Shown in pieces: positions 1 through 6,338 of a stretch of 18,731 nucleotides of DNA. The stretch is from an uncultured Oscillospiraceae bacterium (GTDB lineage: Bacteria > Bacillota > Clostridia > Oscillospirales > Acutalibacteraceae). The first letter of the stretch is position 1, and every line of letters starts with the position of its first letter. The DNA is taken from positions 1 through 18,731 of the forward strand of contig URGH01000049.1 of assembly GCA_900547305.1 (NCBI GenBank), given 5' to 3'. The notes beneath the pieces are model-generated. The model did not search any database and had not been told where the DNA came from. It saw nothing but the letters and a program-made list of their open reading frames with translations. The position numbers and the translations under genes are program-made.

Positions 1-24
1 TAGACGTTAGATAGAAATACCACT

Positions 25-77
25 CAGTCACTAACGTGACAGCTCCCCTCTATTTGCTATCGCAAAAGAAGGGAGCC
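25..77. repeat. Palindromic intergenic repeat, copy A
   Basis: A CAGTC-led segment runs into a long imperfect hairpin. GCTCCC (42-47) pairs with GGGAGC (71-76). After a C/A mismatch, 49-51 pairs with 67-69. A single purine (52) is bulged, and TTTGC (53-57) pairs with GCAAA (62-66) around a four-base loop. The same architecture recurs in copy B at 150-205. No T-tract follows on either strand, so it does not look like an ordinary intrinsic terminator. Short GC-armed hairpin repeats of this kind are common between genes in gut clostridia (from memory). Mobility is not shown here. Confidence 0.7.
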
Positions 78-95
78 AAAAGGCGGCAAAGCCGC

Positions 96-145
96 TATTT
101 AATATTTAATATTTAATATCTAAAGTCTAATGTCTAATGTCTAAT
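96..145. repeat. Two adjacent sets of heptamer tandem repeats
   Basis: Three exact copies of TATTTAA fill 96-116. After a nine-base break, three exact copies of GTCTAAT fill 125-145. Both units are seven bases long and AT-rich. They sit between the two hairpin repeat copies, in non-coding DNA downstream of pgeF. A short hairpin (GCGGC 83-87, GCCGC 91-95) precedes them. Exact tandem copies of this length could change number by slippage. No function is evident. Confidence 0.8.
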
Positions 146-149
146 ACGC

Positions 150-205
150 CAGTCGCTGACGGCGGCGGTCCCCTCTGTTTCGGCGAAGCCGAAAAGAAGG
201 GAGCC
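150..205. repeat. Palindromic intergenic repeat, copy B
   Basis: This is the second copy of the element at 25-77. It starts with the same CAGTC, and TCCC (169-172 with its neighbours) pairs with GGGA (199-202). It has the same C/A mismatch (173/198) and the same single bulged purine (177). The inner stem is TTTCGGC (178-184) with GCCGAAA (188-194) around a GAA loop. The inner stem differs from copy A on both arms, so pairing is kept although the sequence changed. A half copy, ending in GGGAGCC, seems to lie at about 214-227. The patch 1-251 holds no gene I can support. Confidence 0.7.
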
Positions 206-251
206 TATGGTTTGTGCAAAGGGAGCCAACACGAATGAGTTGTTGCAGCAC

Positions 252-1073
252 TTATTTCAATTCAATTATTGCCGCAAGGTTTCCGCGGCGGCCCGCGGAC
301 GCGCGGTGCGAATGTAATTCGCCGCTGTTGCAACAGGTGCAAATATCCGACGCGTCAATATTATCGGGTTTTATTCCCGAGTGCAGCAGAATAAGTTTAT
401 TCGCCTTAACAAGGTCAAGCATATATCTGCCGTTATCCTTTTTTATCGCTATATCAGAAATATCTATATACGAAAGCCTGCGAAAACCGTCTATAACCGG
501 GTCGTCAACCTCATAACAGCACTGACCTATGCAGGGCCCTATAGCCGCGATTATATTTTCGGCTTTGCAGCCGTAATCATTGACCATTTTTTCAACCGTT
601 ACCGCGCCTATTTCCTTAACCGTACCGCGCCAGCCCGCGTGCGAGGTGGCAATAACGCGCTTTACGGGGTCGCAGAACAAAAGGGGAGTGCAGTCGGCAT
701 ATTGGGTGACAAGCGCAACGCCCGGGCGGTCTGTTATAAGCCCGTCAACGTCGCAGAACGAGTCCTTGAAAATTCCCGTGCCGCGGTCGGCTTCGGTCAC
801 TTCGCGGACGTTGTTTGTGTGCGTCTGGCGGCTGAGCACCAAATCCTTAATATCAATATTTACGGCGCCGCAGAGTATTTCGTAGTTTTTTAAAACATTC
901 TCCCTGCTGTCGCCCCTGTTAAAGCTCATGTTCATGCTGCCGTAAACTCCGCCGCTTACGCCGCCTATACGGGTTGAAAAAATGTGTTTTACCTCTCCAC
1001 AGGCGGTAAGCTTCGGGAATTGTATATAGGTCAGACCGTTATTGTTTATAATATTAAGGGTTTTGCTTTGCAT
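252..1073 (-). CDS. pgeF: PgeF/YfiH family peptidoglycan editing factor (polyphenol oxidase-type fold)
   Basis: A 273-residue cytoplasmic protein of the YfiH/DUF152 family, at the usual family length. In E. coli the family edits peptidoglycan precursors by removing wrongly incorporated L-Ser from UDP-MurNAc. Other members have been described as copper oxidases or purine nucleoside-metabolising enzymes, so the exact substrate here is not certain. The metal site residues are visible: H85 in SRQTH, C128 in QYADCTP and H145 in SHAGWRG. Also present are the AAIGPCIGQCCYEV segment (176-189) and the closing DICTCCN...SHRASAGRRG region (243-264). The ATG lies six bases after the stop of the phosphatase gene with only a weak AGGT-like ribosome site, so it is probably translated by coupling as the last gene of the minus-strand operon. 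No classical terminator follows it. Confidence 0.92.
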   Translation of the reverse strand: MQSKTLNIINNNGLTYIQFPKLTACGEVKHIFSTRIGGVSGGVYGSMNMSFNRGDSRENVLKNYEILCGAVNIDIKDLVLSRQTHTNNVREVTEADRGTGIFKDSFCDVDGLITDRPGVALVTQYADCTPLLFCDPVKRVIATSHAGWRGTVKEIGAVTVEKMVNDYGCKAENIIAAIGPCIGQCCYEVDDPVIDGFRRLSYIDISDIAIKKDNGRYMLDLVKANKLILLHSGIKPDNIDASDICTCCNSGELHSHRASAGRRGNLAAIIELK

Positions 1074-1079
1074 TTTAAA

Positions 1080-1787
1080 TCAACCTATCTGTTCCAGTAA
1101 TGTTTGGGAATTGCGTATAAAGCCGCTTGCGTATTCGGAGCCGATTTTTTCCGAGATGACTCTAAGCGCCTGTTTCATCATAGGCGGGCGCTGATCGTGC
1201 GAGTGCGCGTCGGTTCCGATAAAGCTCACCAATTGATTTTTTATGAGCTTTTCCGCAATCTTCGAATATCCGGGGACGAATAGGGAAGACGCGTTCACCT
1301 GAGCCAGTATGCCGTTTTCGGCTATATATTTAAGAAGATTTTTATAATTCGGGAATTTATAATACCGCTCGAGATGCGCGACTATCGGTACAATACCGAG
1401 ATTGCCGCGCAAGTCGTTAATATCTTCAAAAAGCTCGCCGCCGATGCTGTTGTCCGAAAGCTCAAGCAAAAGATAATTTGAGCCGTTAAGGCAAAAATTA
1501 TACACCGAGTCGCTTTTGCCGATATATCTGTAATAAAGAACCTCGCTGCCCAAATAAATGCGGGGAAGATCGGTATTTTCAATAAGTCCGCAAAGGGTAC
1601 GGTACGCCTCCGTTACTCTTTTGCGGTAATCCTCAAGCTCATCGGAATCGGCGTAAAAGTGCGGGGTAGCGATTACATCGGTAATGCCTTGATTTTTCAT
1701 CATATAAAGCAGTTTCAGCGATTCGTCGGTATCCTTTGCGCCGTCGTCAACGCCGGGCAGAATATGGGAATGTATATCTAAAAGAAT
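1080..1787 (-). CDS. CpsB/YwqE family protein-tyrosine phosphatase (PHP domain), probable ATT start
   Basis: A metal-dependent phosphatase that reverses autophosphorylation of the partner BY-kinase encoded just upstream. Read from ATT at 1787 it has 235 residues and all PHP metal ligands: DIHSH (H6, H8), DDG (14-16), ATPH (H43), GSE, AHLERY and GTDAHSHDQRPP near the C-terminus. The first ATG that opens a long frame is at 1703. It would give only 207 residues and lose HxH and DDG, so it cannot be the true start of an active enzyme. In the catalytic frame an ATG (1793-1791) is followed at once by TAA (1790-1788), then ATT CTT TTA GAT. An extended ribosome site, AAGGAcGTGAT (1802-1792), is placed well for the ATT and too close to the ATG. 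The frame is certain and the start is inferred. The alternative is a nonsense mutation at codon 2 of an original ATG start. Confidence 0.85.
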   Translation of the reverse strand: MLLDIHSHILPGVDDGAKDTDESLKLLYMMKNQGITDVIATPHFYADSDELEDYRKRVTEAYRTLCGLIENTDLPRIYLGSEVLYYRYIGKSDSVYNFCLNGSNYLLLELSDNSIGGELFEDINDLRGNLGIVPIVAHLERYYKFPNYKNLLKYIAENGILAQVNASSLFVPGYSKIAEKLIKNQLVSFIGTDAHSHDQRPPMMKQALRVISEKIGSEYASGFIRNSQTLLEQIG

Positions 1788-1810
1788 TTACATCACGTCC
1801 TTTAAAATCC

Positions 1811-1835
1811 AAAAAGCCCCCGTTTTAATGGGGGC
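1811..1835 (-). terminator. Intrinsic terminator between kinase and phosphatase genes
   Basis: On the minus strand GCCCCC (1835-1830) pairs perfectly with GGGGGC (1821-1816) around an eight-base AT-rich loop and is followed directly by TTTTT (1815-1811). It starts eight bases after the kinase stop codon. It ends 23 bases before the phosphatase ATT, which leaves no room for a separate promoter. Phosphatase and pgeF expression should therefore depend on readthrough. Confidence 0.8.
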
Positions 1836-1842
1836 ATGGTAA

Positions 1843-2571
1843 TCAATAGCTGTATTTTCCGTTATAGGAGCTGTAATATTTCTTGTAATAACGCTTTGTG
1901 CCGTAATCCGAACCGTTGAGAATTACACCGAGAACGTTAATATCAAGAACCTCGGCAGAGGATAACGCGCGGCGCAGATTTTCATGTGTGGATACTCCCG
2001 CGCGTATTATAAATACCATACCGTCGGCTTTCTGACCCATAACCAATGCGTCCGAAAGAAGATTGACGGGCGGCGCGTCAAGAATAATATAATCATATTT
2101 TTCACGGAAATTATTCAAAAGCTCATCAAATGCCGGAGTTGAGAACATTTCGGTCGCGTTCGGCAATATTGCGCCGGCGGTTATAACGTCAAGCGACGAA
2201 TTATACTGCTTTATAACCTCCTCCGGTTGGACAACACCCTGAATCAGCTCCATAAGCCCGAAAGAATTATCAAATTTCAGCTTGCTGTGAATACTCGGGC
2301 GGTGGGCGTCTGCGTCAATCAGCAATACCTTTTTGTTAAGCTGCGAAAGCGAGATTGCCGTGTTTATAGAGGTGGTGGATTTACCCTCGGAAGCATTCGG
2401 ACTTGAAATTACAATTATTTTTTTGTTATCCTTAGCAAGAAGCGATATAAGGTTTGTGCGTATGCTTTTGTATGCCTCCGCAACCGCAAAGGGTATTTTC
2501 TTAGGCGCGGAAGCGCCTGACACGGCGGTATTTTCGGAACCGACGGCGCTGACAACAGATTTATTAGGCAT
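1843..2571 (-). CDS. CpsD/CapB/YwqD family bacterial tyrosine kinase
   Basis: A cytoplasmic BY-kinase of 242 residues that autophosphorylates a C-terminal tyrosine cluster and pairs with a membrane activator, encoded directly upstream. Visible motifs are the oligomerisation motif EAYKSIRTN (32-40), Walker A SPNASEGKST (57-66), Walker A' VLLIDAD (82-88) and Walker B YIILDAPP (161-168). The last 20 residues hold eight tyrosines (Y223, Y228, Y229, Y232, Y233, Y236, Y240, Y242). I chose ATG 2571, preceded by AAAGGGCGG and one base after the activator's stop. A start at 2628 would need a 56-base overlap. Targets in this family are usually polysaccharide enzymes such as UDP-sugar dehydrogenases or glycosyltransferases, but none is encoded nearby. 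A terminator follows the gene, so kinase and phosphatase levels may differ strongly. Confidence 0.93.
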   Translation of the reverse strand: MPNKSVVSAVGSENTAVSGASAPKKIPFAVAEAYKSIRTNLISLLAKDNKKIIVISSPNASEGKSTTSINTAISLSQLNKKVLLIDADAHRPSIHSKLKFDNSFGLMELIQGVVQPEEVIKQYNSSLDVITAGAILPNATEMFSTPAFDELLNNFREKYDYIILDAPPVNLLSDALVMGQKADGMVFIIRAGVSTHENLRRALSSAEVLDINVLGVILNGSDYGTKRYYKKYYSSYNGKYSY

Positions 2572-2572
2572 T

Positions 2573-3316
2573 TTATTTACCGCCCTTTCTTGAATATCCG
2601 TATTTACCGTAGCCTTTAGAGGCGGCACCGGAAAAATCGGGTACGTTTCCTATAATCATTAATTTATAATTGTCTTTAATATCGTTTTCGTTTTTAATGG
2701 TTGTATTTGTGAATGAAATTACAAATACAATCGCAAAGCAGATTATTCCGCCGAGTAATGCCGCGCCAATTGTTGTGAGAGAGGTTCGCGGATATGTACG
2801 CACCGCGTTTTCGGCGTTTGTTGTAACGGCGGCGGTAGAATTGGGAATGAATTTCAGTACGTAATCCGGAACCAGCTCCAAAAACTTATTTGTAAGCGTT
2901 TTTGCCTCTTCGGGAGTTGAGGCCGTAAAGGCTATATCGATAAACAGGGTGTTCTCCGATCTTCTTTTTATTGATATATTGCTTTTTAGCTGGCTGTAAT
3001 TGTATTTATTGCCCGTGCTGTCGGCAAGCTCCTTATAAATATCGTTGGTTTGCAGAATATCCGTAATGGTATTCGCCAATAAAAGCGACGCCGAAATATC
3101 CGTACTGCTGACTTTTGAGCCGGTAGCAGTGTTGGCACCGTCGGTGGTAATAGCACCGTTTGTGGCAATTACGGAGCCGGTTGCCGAGTATTTAGGTACC
3201 GCAACAAACTGACAGTAAGAATAAGCGGCTATACCGCATATAAGTGCCGACGCGATTAACACATATATATATTTCATCGCGATCTTAGCGAGTGTAACTA
3301 AAGATATGTTATTCAC
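2573..3316 (-). CDS. Wzz/YveK-type chain-length determinant and BY-kinase membrane activator
   Basis: A membrane protein of 247 residues with the layout of Gram-positive CpsC/YwqC/YveK activators. A first transmembrane helix spans about residues 16-38. An outside domain of about 140 residues carries the coiled Wzz-like region, including the STPEEAKTLTNKFLE segment. A second helix spans about 181-202, and a short cytoplasmic tail would contact the kinase and switch it on. The tail carries tyrosines Y236, Y239 and Y241 in a glycine/lysine-rich end. The start is GTG (3316), with AGGAAAGGAAG six bases before it. It is the first gene of the operon, behind the promoter at 3348-3376. In this family the protein controls polysaccharide chain length or export through the kinase. 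The polymer it serves cannot be read from this window. Confidence 0.88.
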   Translation of the reverse strand: MNNISLVTLAKIAMKYIYVLIASALICGIAAYSYCQFVAVPKYSATGSVIATNGAITTDGANTATGSKVSSTDISASLLLANTITDILQTNDIYKELADSTGNKYNYSQLKSNISIKRRSENTLFIDIAFTASTPEEAKTLTNKFLELVPDYVLKFIPNSTAAVTTNAENAVRTYPRTSLTTIGAALLGGIICFAIVFVISFTNTTIKNENDIKDNYKLMIIGNVPDFSGAASKGYGKYGYSRKGGK

Positions 3317-3347
3317 AGAATACTTCCTTTCCTTTTAAGCAAGGATT

Positions 3348-3376
3348 ATTATACAACATCGTCACAAAAATAGCAA
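3348..3376 (-). promoter_or_regulatory. Promoter of the kinase/phosphatase/pgeF operon
   Basis: On the minus strand TTGCTA (3376-3371) is separated by 17 bases from a perfect TATAAT (3353-3348). This fits a sigma-A promoter starting about 25 bases before the GTG of the activator gene. A 12-base palindrome lies about 50 bases upstream at 3428-3439. The rest of the 3317-3452 gap is AT-rich and holds no gene I can see. Confidence 0.65.
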
Positions 3377-3427
3377 CAGTTAATTTTTGTCGCTTTTCGT
3401 TCATTTTACAATATCTTACATTCTGAC

Positions 3428-3439
3428 TGTAATATTACA
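3428..3439. promoter_or_regulatory. Perfect 12-base palindrome, possible operator
   Basis: TGTAATATTACA is its own reverse complement. It lies in the gap between the lipoprotein stop (3453) and the promoter of the kinase operon, upstream of that promoter's -35. An overlapping inverted repeat (ACTGT 3426-3430, ACAGT 3442-3446) also spans it. Position and symmetry suggest a regulator site, but AT-rich palindromes this short also arise by chance. The protein is unknown. Confidence 0.3.
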
Positions 3440-3452
3440 TAACAGTTTACGT

Positions 3453-3953
3453 TTAATTGTTTAAAGTGACATTTCCGAATTCCGCGGAAAAACCGCCATG
3501 TAAGTCTTCGACCGATATAGGCAACCCTGTAGCGCCGAGATATAGGCGGTATGTTCGGCTGCCGCTTTTGCTTTCGGTAAAGTATTTATCGTTTTCAAGG
3601 CTTACCTCGCCGTTTTCGGCGTTACGCAGTATTTCGTAAAGATATGTAAAAGCCATACCCTCGGGCATTTCGGAAATATTGTATTTGTAATTAAGTCCCG
3701 AATATTCGGCGGCGGCGCCGTCGCCCTTAAAATGCAGAATAAGCCCCGAAAGCCCCTCTGGCGAGGTTATTTTAATATCGGTATCGCCGTTTTCGGCAAC
3801 AGATACCTCGCCCTCGTAACATTCGTTATAATATTTTACCGTGCAGGAAAAAGAAATTCCCCGCACTAAGGGGGTGACGCTGCATTTCTGCCGACACCCC
3901 GAAAGAAACAGGGGAAACATAAAAATAAATAATAACAGAGATGTTTTTTTCAA
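3453..3953 (-). CDS. Small secreted lipoprotein, LolA/YdcC-like
   Basis: A 166-residue lipoprotein. It has a signal peptide with two lysines, a hydrophobic core and the lipobox FLSGC with the lipidated cysteine at C20. The rest is beta-rich and globular (for example VSVAENGDTDIKITSPEG and a SVEDLHGGFSAEFGNVTL end), resembling the LolA-like lipoproteins found beside NAD(P)HX repair genes or alanine racemase in Firmicutes (B. subtilis YdcC neighbourhood, from memory). There are no catalytic motifs. The start is TTG (3953) with AAAGGG nine bases upstream, 16 bases after the nnrD stop, so it is co-transcribed with that gene. The exact role is unknown; binding a lipid or envelope component outside the membrane is a guess from fold similarity. 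No terminator follows it. Confidence 0.75.
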   Translation of the reverse strand: MKKTSLLLFIFMFPLFLSGCRQKCSVTPLVRGISFSCTVKYYNECYEGEVSVAENGDTDIKITSPEGLSGLILHFKGDGAAAEYSGLNYKYNISEMPEGMAFTYLYEILRNAENGEVSLENDKYFTESKSGSRTYRLYLGATGLPISVEDLHGGFSAEFGNVTLNN

Positions 3954-3969
3954 GCCGAGCGCCCTTTCT

Positions 3970-5421
3970 TTACAGCTCCTCTGTTAAATCGGTAGGCAGC
4001 ATCGCGCGCTCGCCGCGCTTTTTTGCCGCCTTATCGCCTGCTTCACCGTGAAGATAAACCGCCGCCTTTGCAGCTGTGAGCGGTTCAAGCCCCTGCGCAA
4101 GCAGTGAAACGGTAATTCCCGCAAGCACGTCGCCGCTGCCGCCGGTTGCCATGCCCGGGTTGCCTGTGGTGTTAAAGGTTATTTCGCCGTCGGGTGCGGC
4201 AACAATGGTATTTGCGCCCTTTAAAACCAAAATACAGCCGTATTTTTTTGCAAAATCACGGGCGTATCTCACACGGTCGCTTTCAATTTCACGCGCGGTC
4301 ATGCCGCACAGCCTTGCCATTTCGCCGGGGTGCGGGGTAAGAATAACGGGAGCTTTGCATTTCTTAATAATATCTATGCAGCAGGCTACCGCATTTATTC
4401 CGTCGGCGTCAATAACCGTCGGTACATCTGTATTAAGAATAATCTCCCTTGTAAGCATCTCGGTATCTTCATCATTGCCCATACCGCAGCCTATAAGCAC
4501 GGCATTGCAGCCGCTCAGCAGTGCGGGAATATCAATATTATCGGGGTCAAGCCTGCCAGCCGCATTGGGCTTTATTGGCACGCACACCGCCTCGGGAACC
4601 GAAACGGTGAAAGGAACATAAATACTTTCGCATAAAACAGCCTTTAAAATGCCCACGCCGCTGCGCAGCGCTCCCTTTGCCGCAAGCACGGCGGCGCCCG
4701 CAAAGCCGTAGCTGCCGCAAAAGTTAAGCGCGGTGCCGAAGGTGCCTTTGTGGGAATTATGTTTGCGCTTTTCAAATTTCGGCTTTTCAATTGTTTTGTA
4801 CTCATACCCGCTCGGCGTAACGCCTATATCCGCAACGGTCACTTCACCGCAGTAATCAGAGCCGGGCGGCAGCAAAAAACAGGGCTTTAAGGCTATAAAC
4901 GTAACGGTCAAATCGGCACATATCGCTTTTCCGGGTACATTGCCGCTGTCGGTCATAACTCCGCTCGGAATATCCACCGAAACACGGGGGCAGGGGGCGG
5001 AGTTTGCAATGTTTATAATTTTTTCCACCGTATCATTCGGCGCGCGGTTAAGCCCTATGCCGAAAAGCGCGTCTATTATAAGGTCGGATTTTTCAATATC
5101 GGTCTCGTTACCGAAAACAGCCGCGTTAAGGCGGTTATAATAATATTTTGCGTTTTCGGTTGCGGGTAAGCCCATAGGTGTTATAACGGTTACATCAGCG
5201 CCGTTTCGGCTTAAAATATCGGCTATTACAAAGCCGTCGCCGCCGTTGTTGCCCTTTCCGCACAAAACAGCGACTTTTTTACCGCAAACGGGGAAATACC
5301 GCATAACAATATCCGCCGCCGTTTTTCCCGCGCGGTACATAAGTTCGCGAAAAGAGAAAGCGCCGCTGTTTACGGCATTTTCCTCCGAGACCCTTATCAA
5401 GCCCTCAGTTAATACACGCAT
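3970..5421 (-). CDS. nnr: Bifunctional NAD(P)H-hydrate epimerase / ADP-dependent dehydratase
   Basis: A 483-residue cytoplasmic repair enzyme that restores NADHX and NADPHX to NAD(P)H. The N-terminal YjeF_N epimerase domain (about 1-205) has CGKGNNGGDGFV (54-65), the acidic residue in IIDALFGIGL (115-124) and SVDIPSG (148-154). The C-terminal ribokinase-like dehydratase domain (about 222-480) has KGTFGTALNFCGSYGFAGAA (225-244), GCGMGNDEDT (311-320), LTPHPGEMARL (361-371) and the ADP/NADHX site TTGNPGMATGGSGDVLAG (418-435). Both domains look intact and the length is normal for the fused form. I chose ATG 5421, with AGGTG five bases before it and 13 bases after the upstream stop. A start at 5472 would overlap the upstream gene by 38 bases. 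Confidence 0.95.
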   Translation of the reverse strand: MRVLTEGLIRVSEENAVNSGAFSFRELMYRAGKTAADIVMRYFPVCGKKVAVLCGKGNNGGDGFVIADILSRNGADVTVITPMGLPATENAKYYYNRLNAAVFGNETDIEKSDLIIDALFGIGLNRAPNDTVEKIINIANSAPCPRVSVDIPSGVMTDSGNVPGKAICADLTVTFIALKPCFLLPPGSDYCGEVTVADIGVTPSGYEYKTIEKPKFEKRKHNSHKGTFGTALNFCGSYGFAGAAVLAAKGALRSGVGILKAVLCESIYVPFTVSVPEAVCVPIKPNAAGRLDPDNIDIPALLSGCNAVLIGCGMGNDEDTEMLTREIILNTDVPTVIDADGINAVACCIDIIKKCKAPVILTPHPGEMARLCGMTAREIESDRVRYARDFAKKYGCILVLKGANTIVAAPDGEITFNTTGNPGMATGGSGDVLAGITVSLLAQGLEPLTAAKAAVYLHGEAGDKAAKKRGERAMLPTDLTEEL

Positions 5422-5434
5422 AGCGGCACCTCGA

Positions 5435-5947
5435 TTATTTAAAAGCACTGTTGGAAATGAATTTCGGCACAAATTTAACTATTGCCGAGCGTACGCGCTC
5501 ATCGGGAGCAAAGACTAAGTAACTTGTACCCTTGCCCTCTGTAGACGATACCATAAGGTAAGCGGCGGGGTCGTCCGCGTTGCAGGTGATGAAAAGCTCC
5601 TTTGCGTTTATACTTGAAATTTGCGCGGGGTTAAACTTTTCAATGCGCGAAACGGTGGCAAGCTCAAAGGAAAGTATGCGCTTTCTTGAACTTTTATTTA
5701 TTATTTTATCAATATCCATCGTTCCGTTGGTTACAATATACTCATACTCAACGTTAAAGCGCGTCGACAGCTTGTACGCGCCGAAAAGCGCGCCCGCGGC
5801 AAGCAGCAGCGAAAATGTACCCAAAATACTCATAAGCATTATGAGAATAAAGCAAACAAGAAAAGCCGCAAGCCAAATGCCTATTATTGCGGCAAGGGCT
5901 TTTCCGTTTTTCTTCACCGCAATTATCTGTTCAAAAAAAGTATCCAT
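5435..5947 (-). CDS. Two-TM membrane protein with PH-like domain, uncharacterised (DUF6106-like)
   Basis: A 170-residue protein with a short charged N-terminus, two closely spaced hydrophobic helices (about 18-40 and 42-59) and a cytoplasmic beta-rich domain. That domain begins VEYEYIVTNGTMDID (66-80), a pattern typical of bacterial PH-like/YcxB-type domains. From memory this resembles the clostridial family called DUF6106, but I could not check it. No enzymatic motif is visible. ATG 5947 is preceded by GGGGAG with an eight-base spacer. It leads a three-gene minus-strand operon with the NAD(P)HX repair enzyme and the lipoprotein. The function is unknown. Confidence 0.75.
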   Translation of the reverse strand: MDTFFEQIIAVKKNGKALAAIIGIWLAAFLVCFILIMLMSILGTFSLLLAAGALFGAYKLSTRFNVEYEYIVTNGTMDIDKIINKSSRKRILSFELATVSRIEKFNPAQISSINAKELFITCNADDPAAYLMVSSTEGKGTSYLVFAPDERVRSAIVKFVPKFISNSAFK

Positions 5948-5980
5948 TGTTATATCTCCCCATAACTTTTAATATAATAC

Positions 5981-6010
5981 ATTATACACCAAAACGTATT
6001 GTACTTGCAA
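5981..6010 (-). promoter_or_regulatory. Promoter for the PH-like/nnr/lipoprotein operon
   Basis: On the minus strand TTGCAA (6010-6005) precedes a perfect TATAAT (5986-5981) with an 18-base spacer. The start point would lie about 25 bases before the ATG at 5947. The -35 hexamer is palindromic and is the same six bases used by the divergent promoter at 6005-6033. Confidence 0.6.
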
Positions 6011-6033
6011 TATATTTTGTTTTGTTATATAAT
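6005..6033 (+). promoter_or_regulatory. Promoter for the PqqD-like/ABC exporter operon
   Basis: TTGCAA (6005-6010) is followed after 17 bases by a perfect TATAAT (6028-6033), about 34 bases before the ATG at 6068. The gap 5948-6067 therefore holds two back-to-back promoters and no additional gene, in particular no precursor-peptide ORF. Confidence 0.65.
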
Positions 6034-6067
6034 AAATTTACCTTTTATTAACAAGTGAGGAATCTCT

Positions 6068-6337
6068 ATGCGAATTAAGGATGGCTATAAGGTAGTAAAT
6101 ATGCACGGTCAGAACACCGTTGTTTATGAAAAGGGCGGCTCTGACGCGCTGGAAAATACTATTGTTTTAACCGAAACGGCAATGTTTTTATGGCATATGC
6201 TTGAAAACGGTAATCCCACTAAAAAGGATATGCTGAACGCGCTGCTTGATAATTTTGAAATATCCACCGTGCTTGCGCTCGGTGATATTGACGTGTTTTT
6301 AAGAACAATGAAAGAAAACGGTGTAATAGACGACTAA
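6068..6337 (+). CDS. PqqD family peptide-carrier-like protein
   Basis: An 89-residue protein with the PqqD fold pattern. A beta-strand start leads to the family hallmark around LTETAMFLWHMLENGNPTKK (about 36-55), followed by helices ending DIDVFLRTMKENGVIDD. Known PqqD proteins or domains (RRE) bind the leader of a ribosomal precursor peptide and present it to a modifying enzyme, usually a radical SAM protein. No such enzyme and no precursor is encoded here. The only partner is the ABC exporter whose ATG lies one base after this stop. The start is supported by GAGG seven bases upstream. Free-standing PqqD-like proteins beside exporters occur in clostridia (from memory). The client peptide, if any, must be encoded elsewhere. 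Confidence 0.85.
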   Translation: MRIKDGYKVVNMHGQNTVVYEKGGSDALENTIVLTETAMFLWHMLENGNPTKKDMLNALLDNFEISTVLALGDIDVFLRTMKENGVIDD

Positions 6338-6338
6338 A

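Noticed and set aside
42..205. Hairpins read as terminators of the pgeF operon or as a CRISPR array
   Set aside because: No T-tract follows the stems in the transcribed direction. There are only two copies, with no regular spacers.
381..893. Open frame of 170 codons on the plus strand
   Set aside because: It lies wholly opposite pgeF, which has clear family motifs. The translation shows no recognisable domain and no ribosome site.
1080..1703. Phosphatase beginning at the ATG pair at 1703
   Set aside because: It would remove the HxH and DDG metal ligands, which are plainly encoded upstream in the same frame.
4076..4621. Open frame of 181 codons opposite the NAD(P)HX repair gene
   Set aside because: Antisense to a conserved catalytic domain, low complexity, and no promoter or ribosome site.
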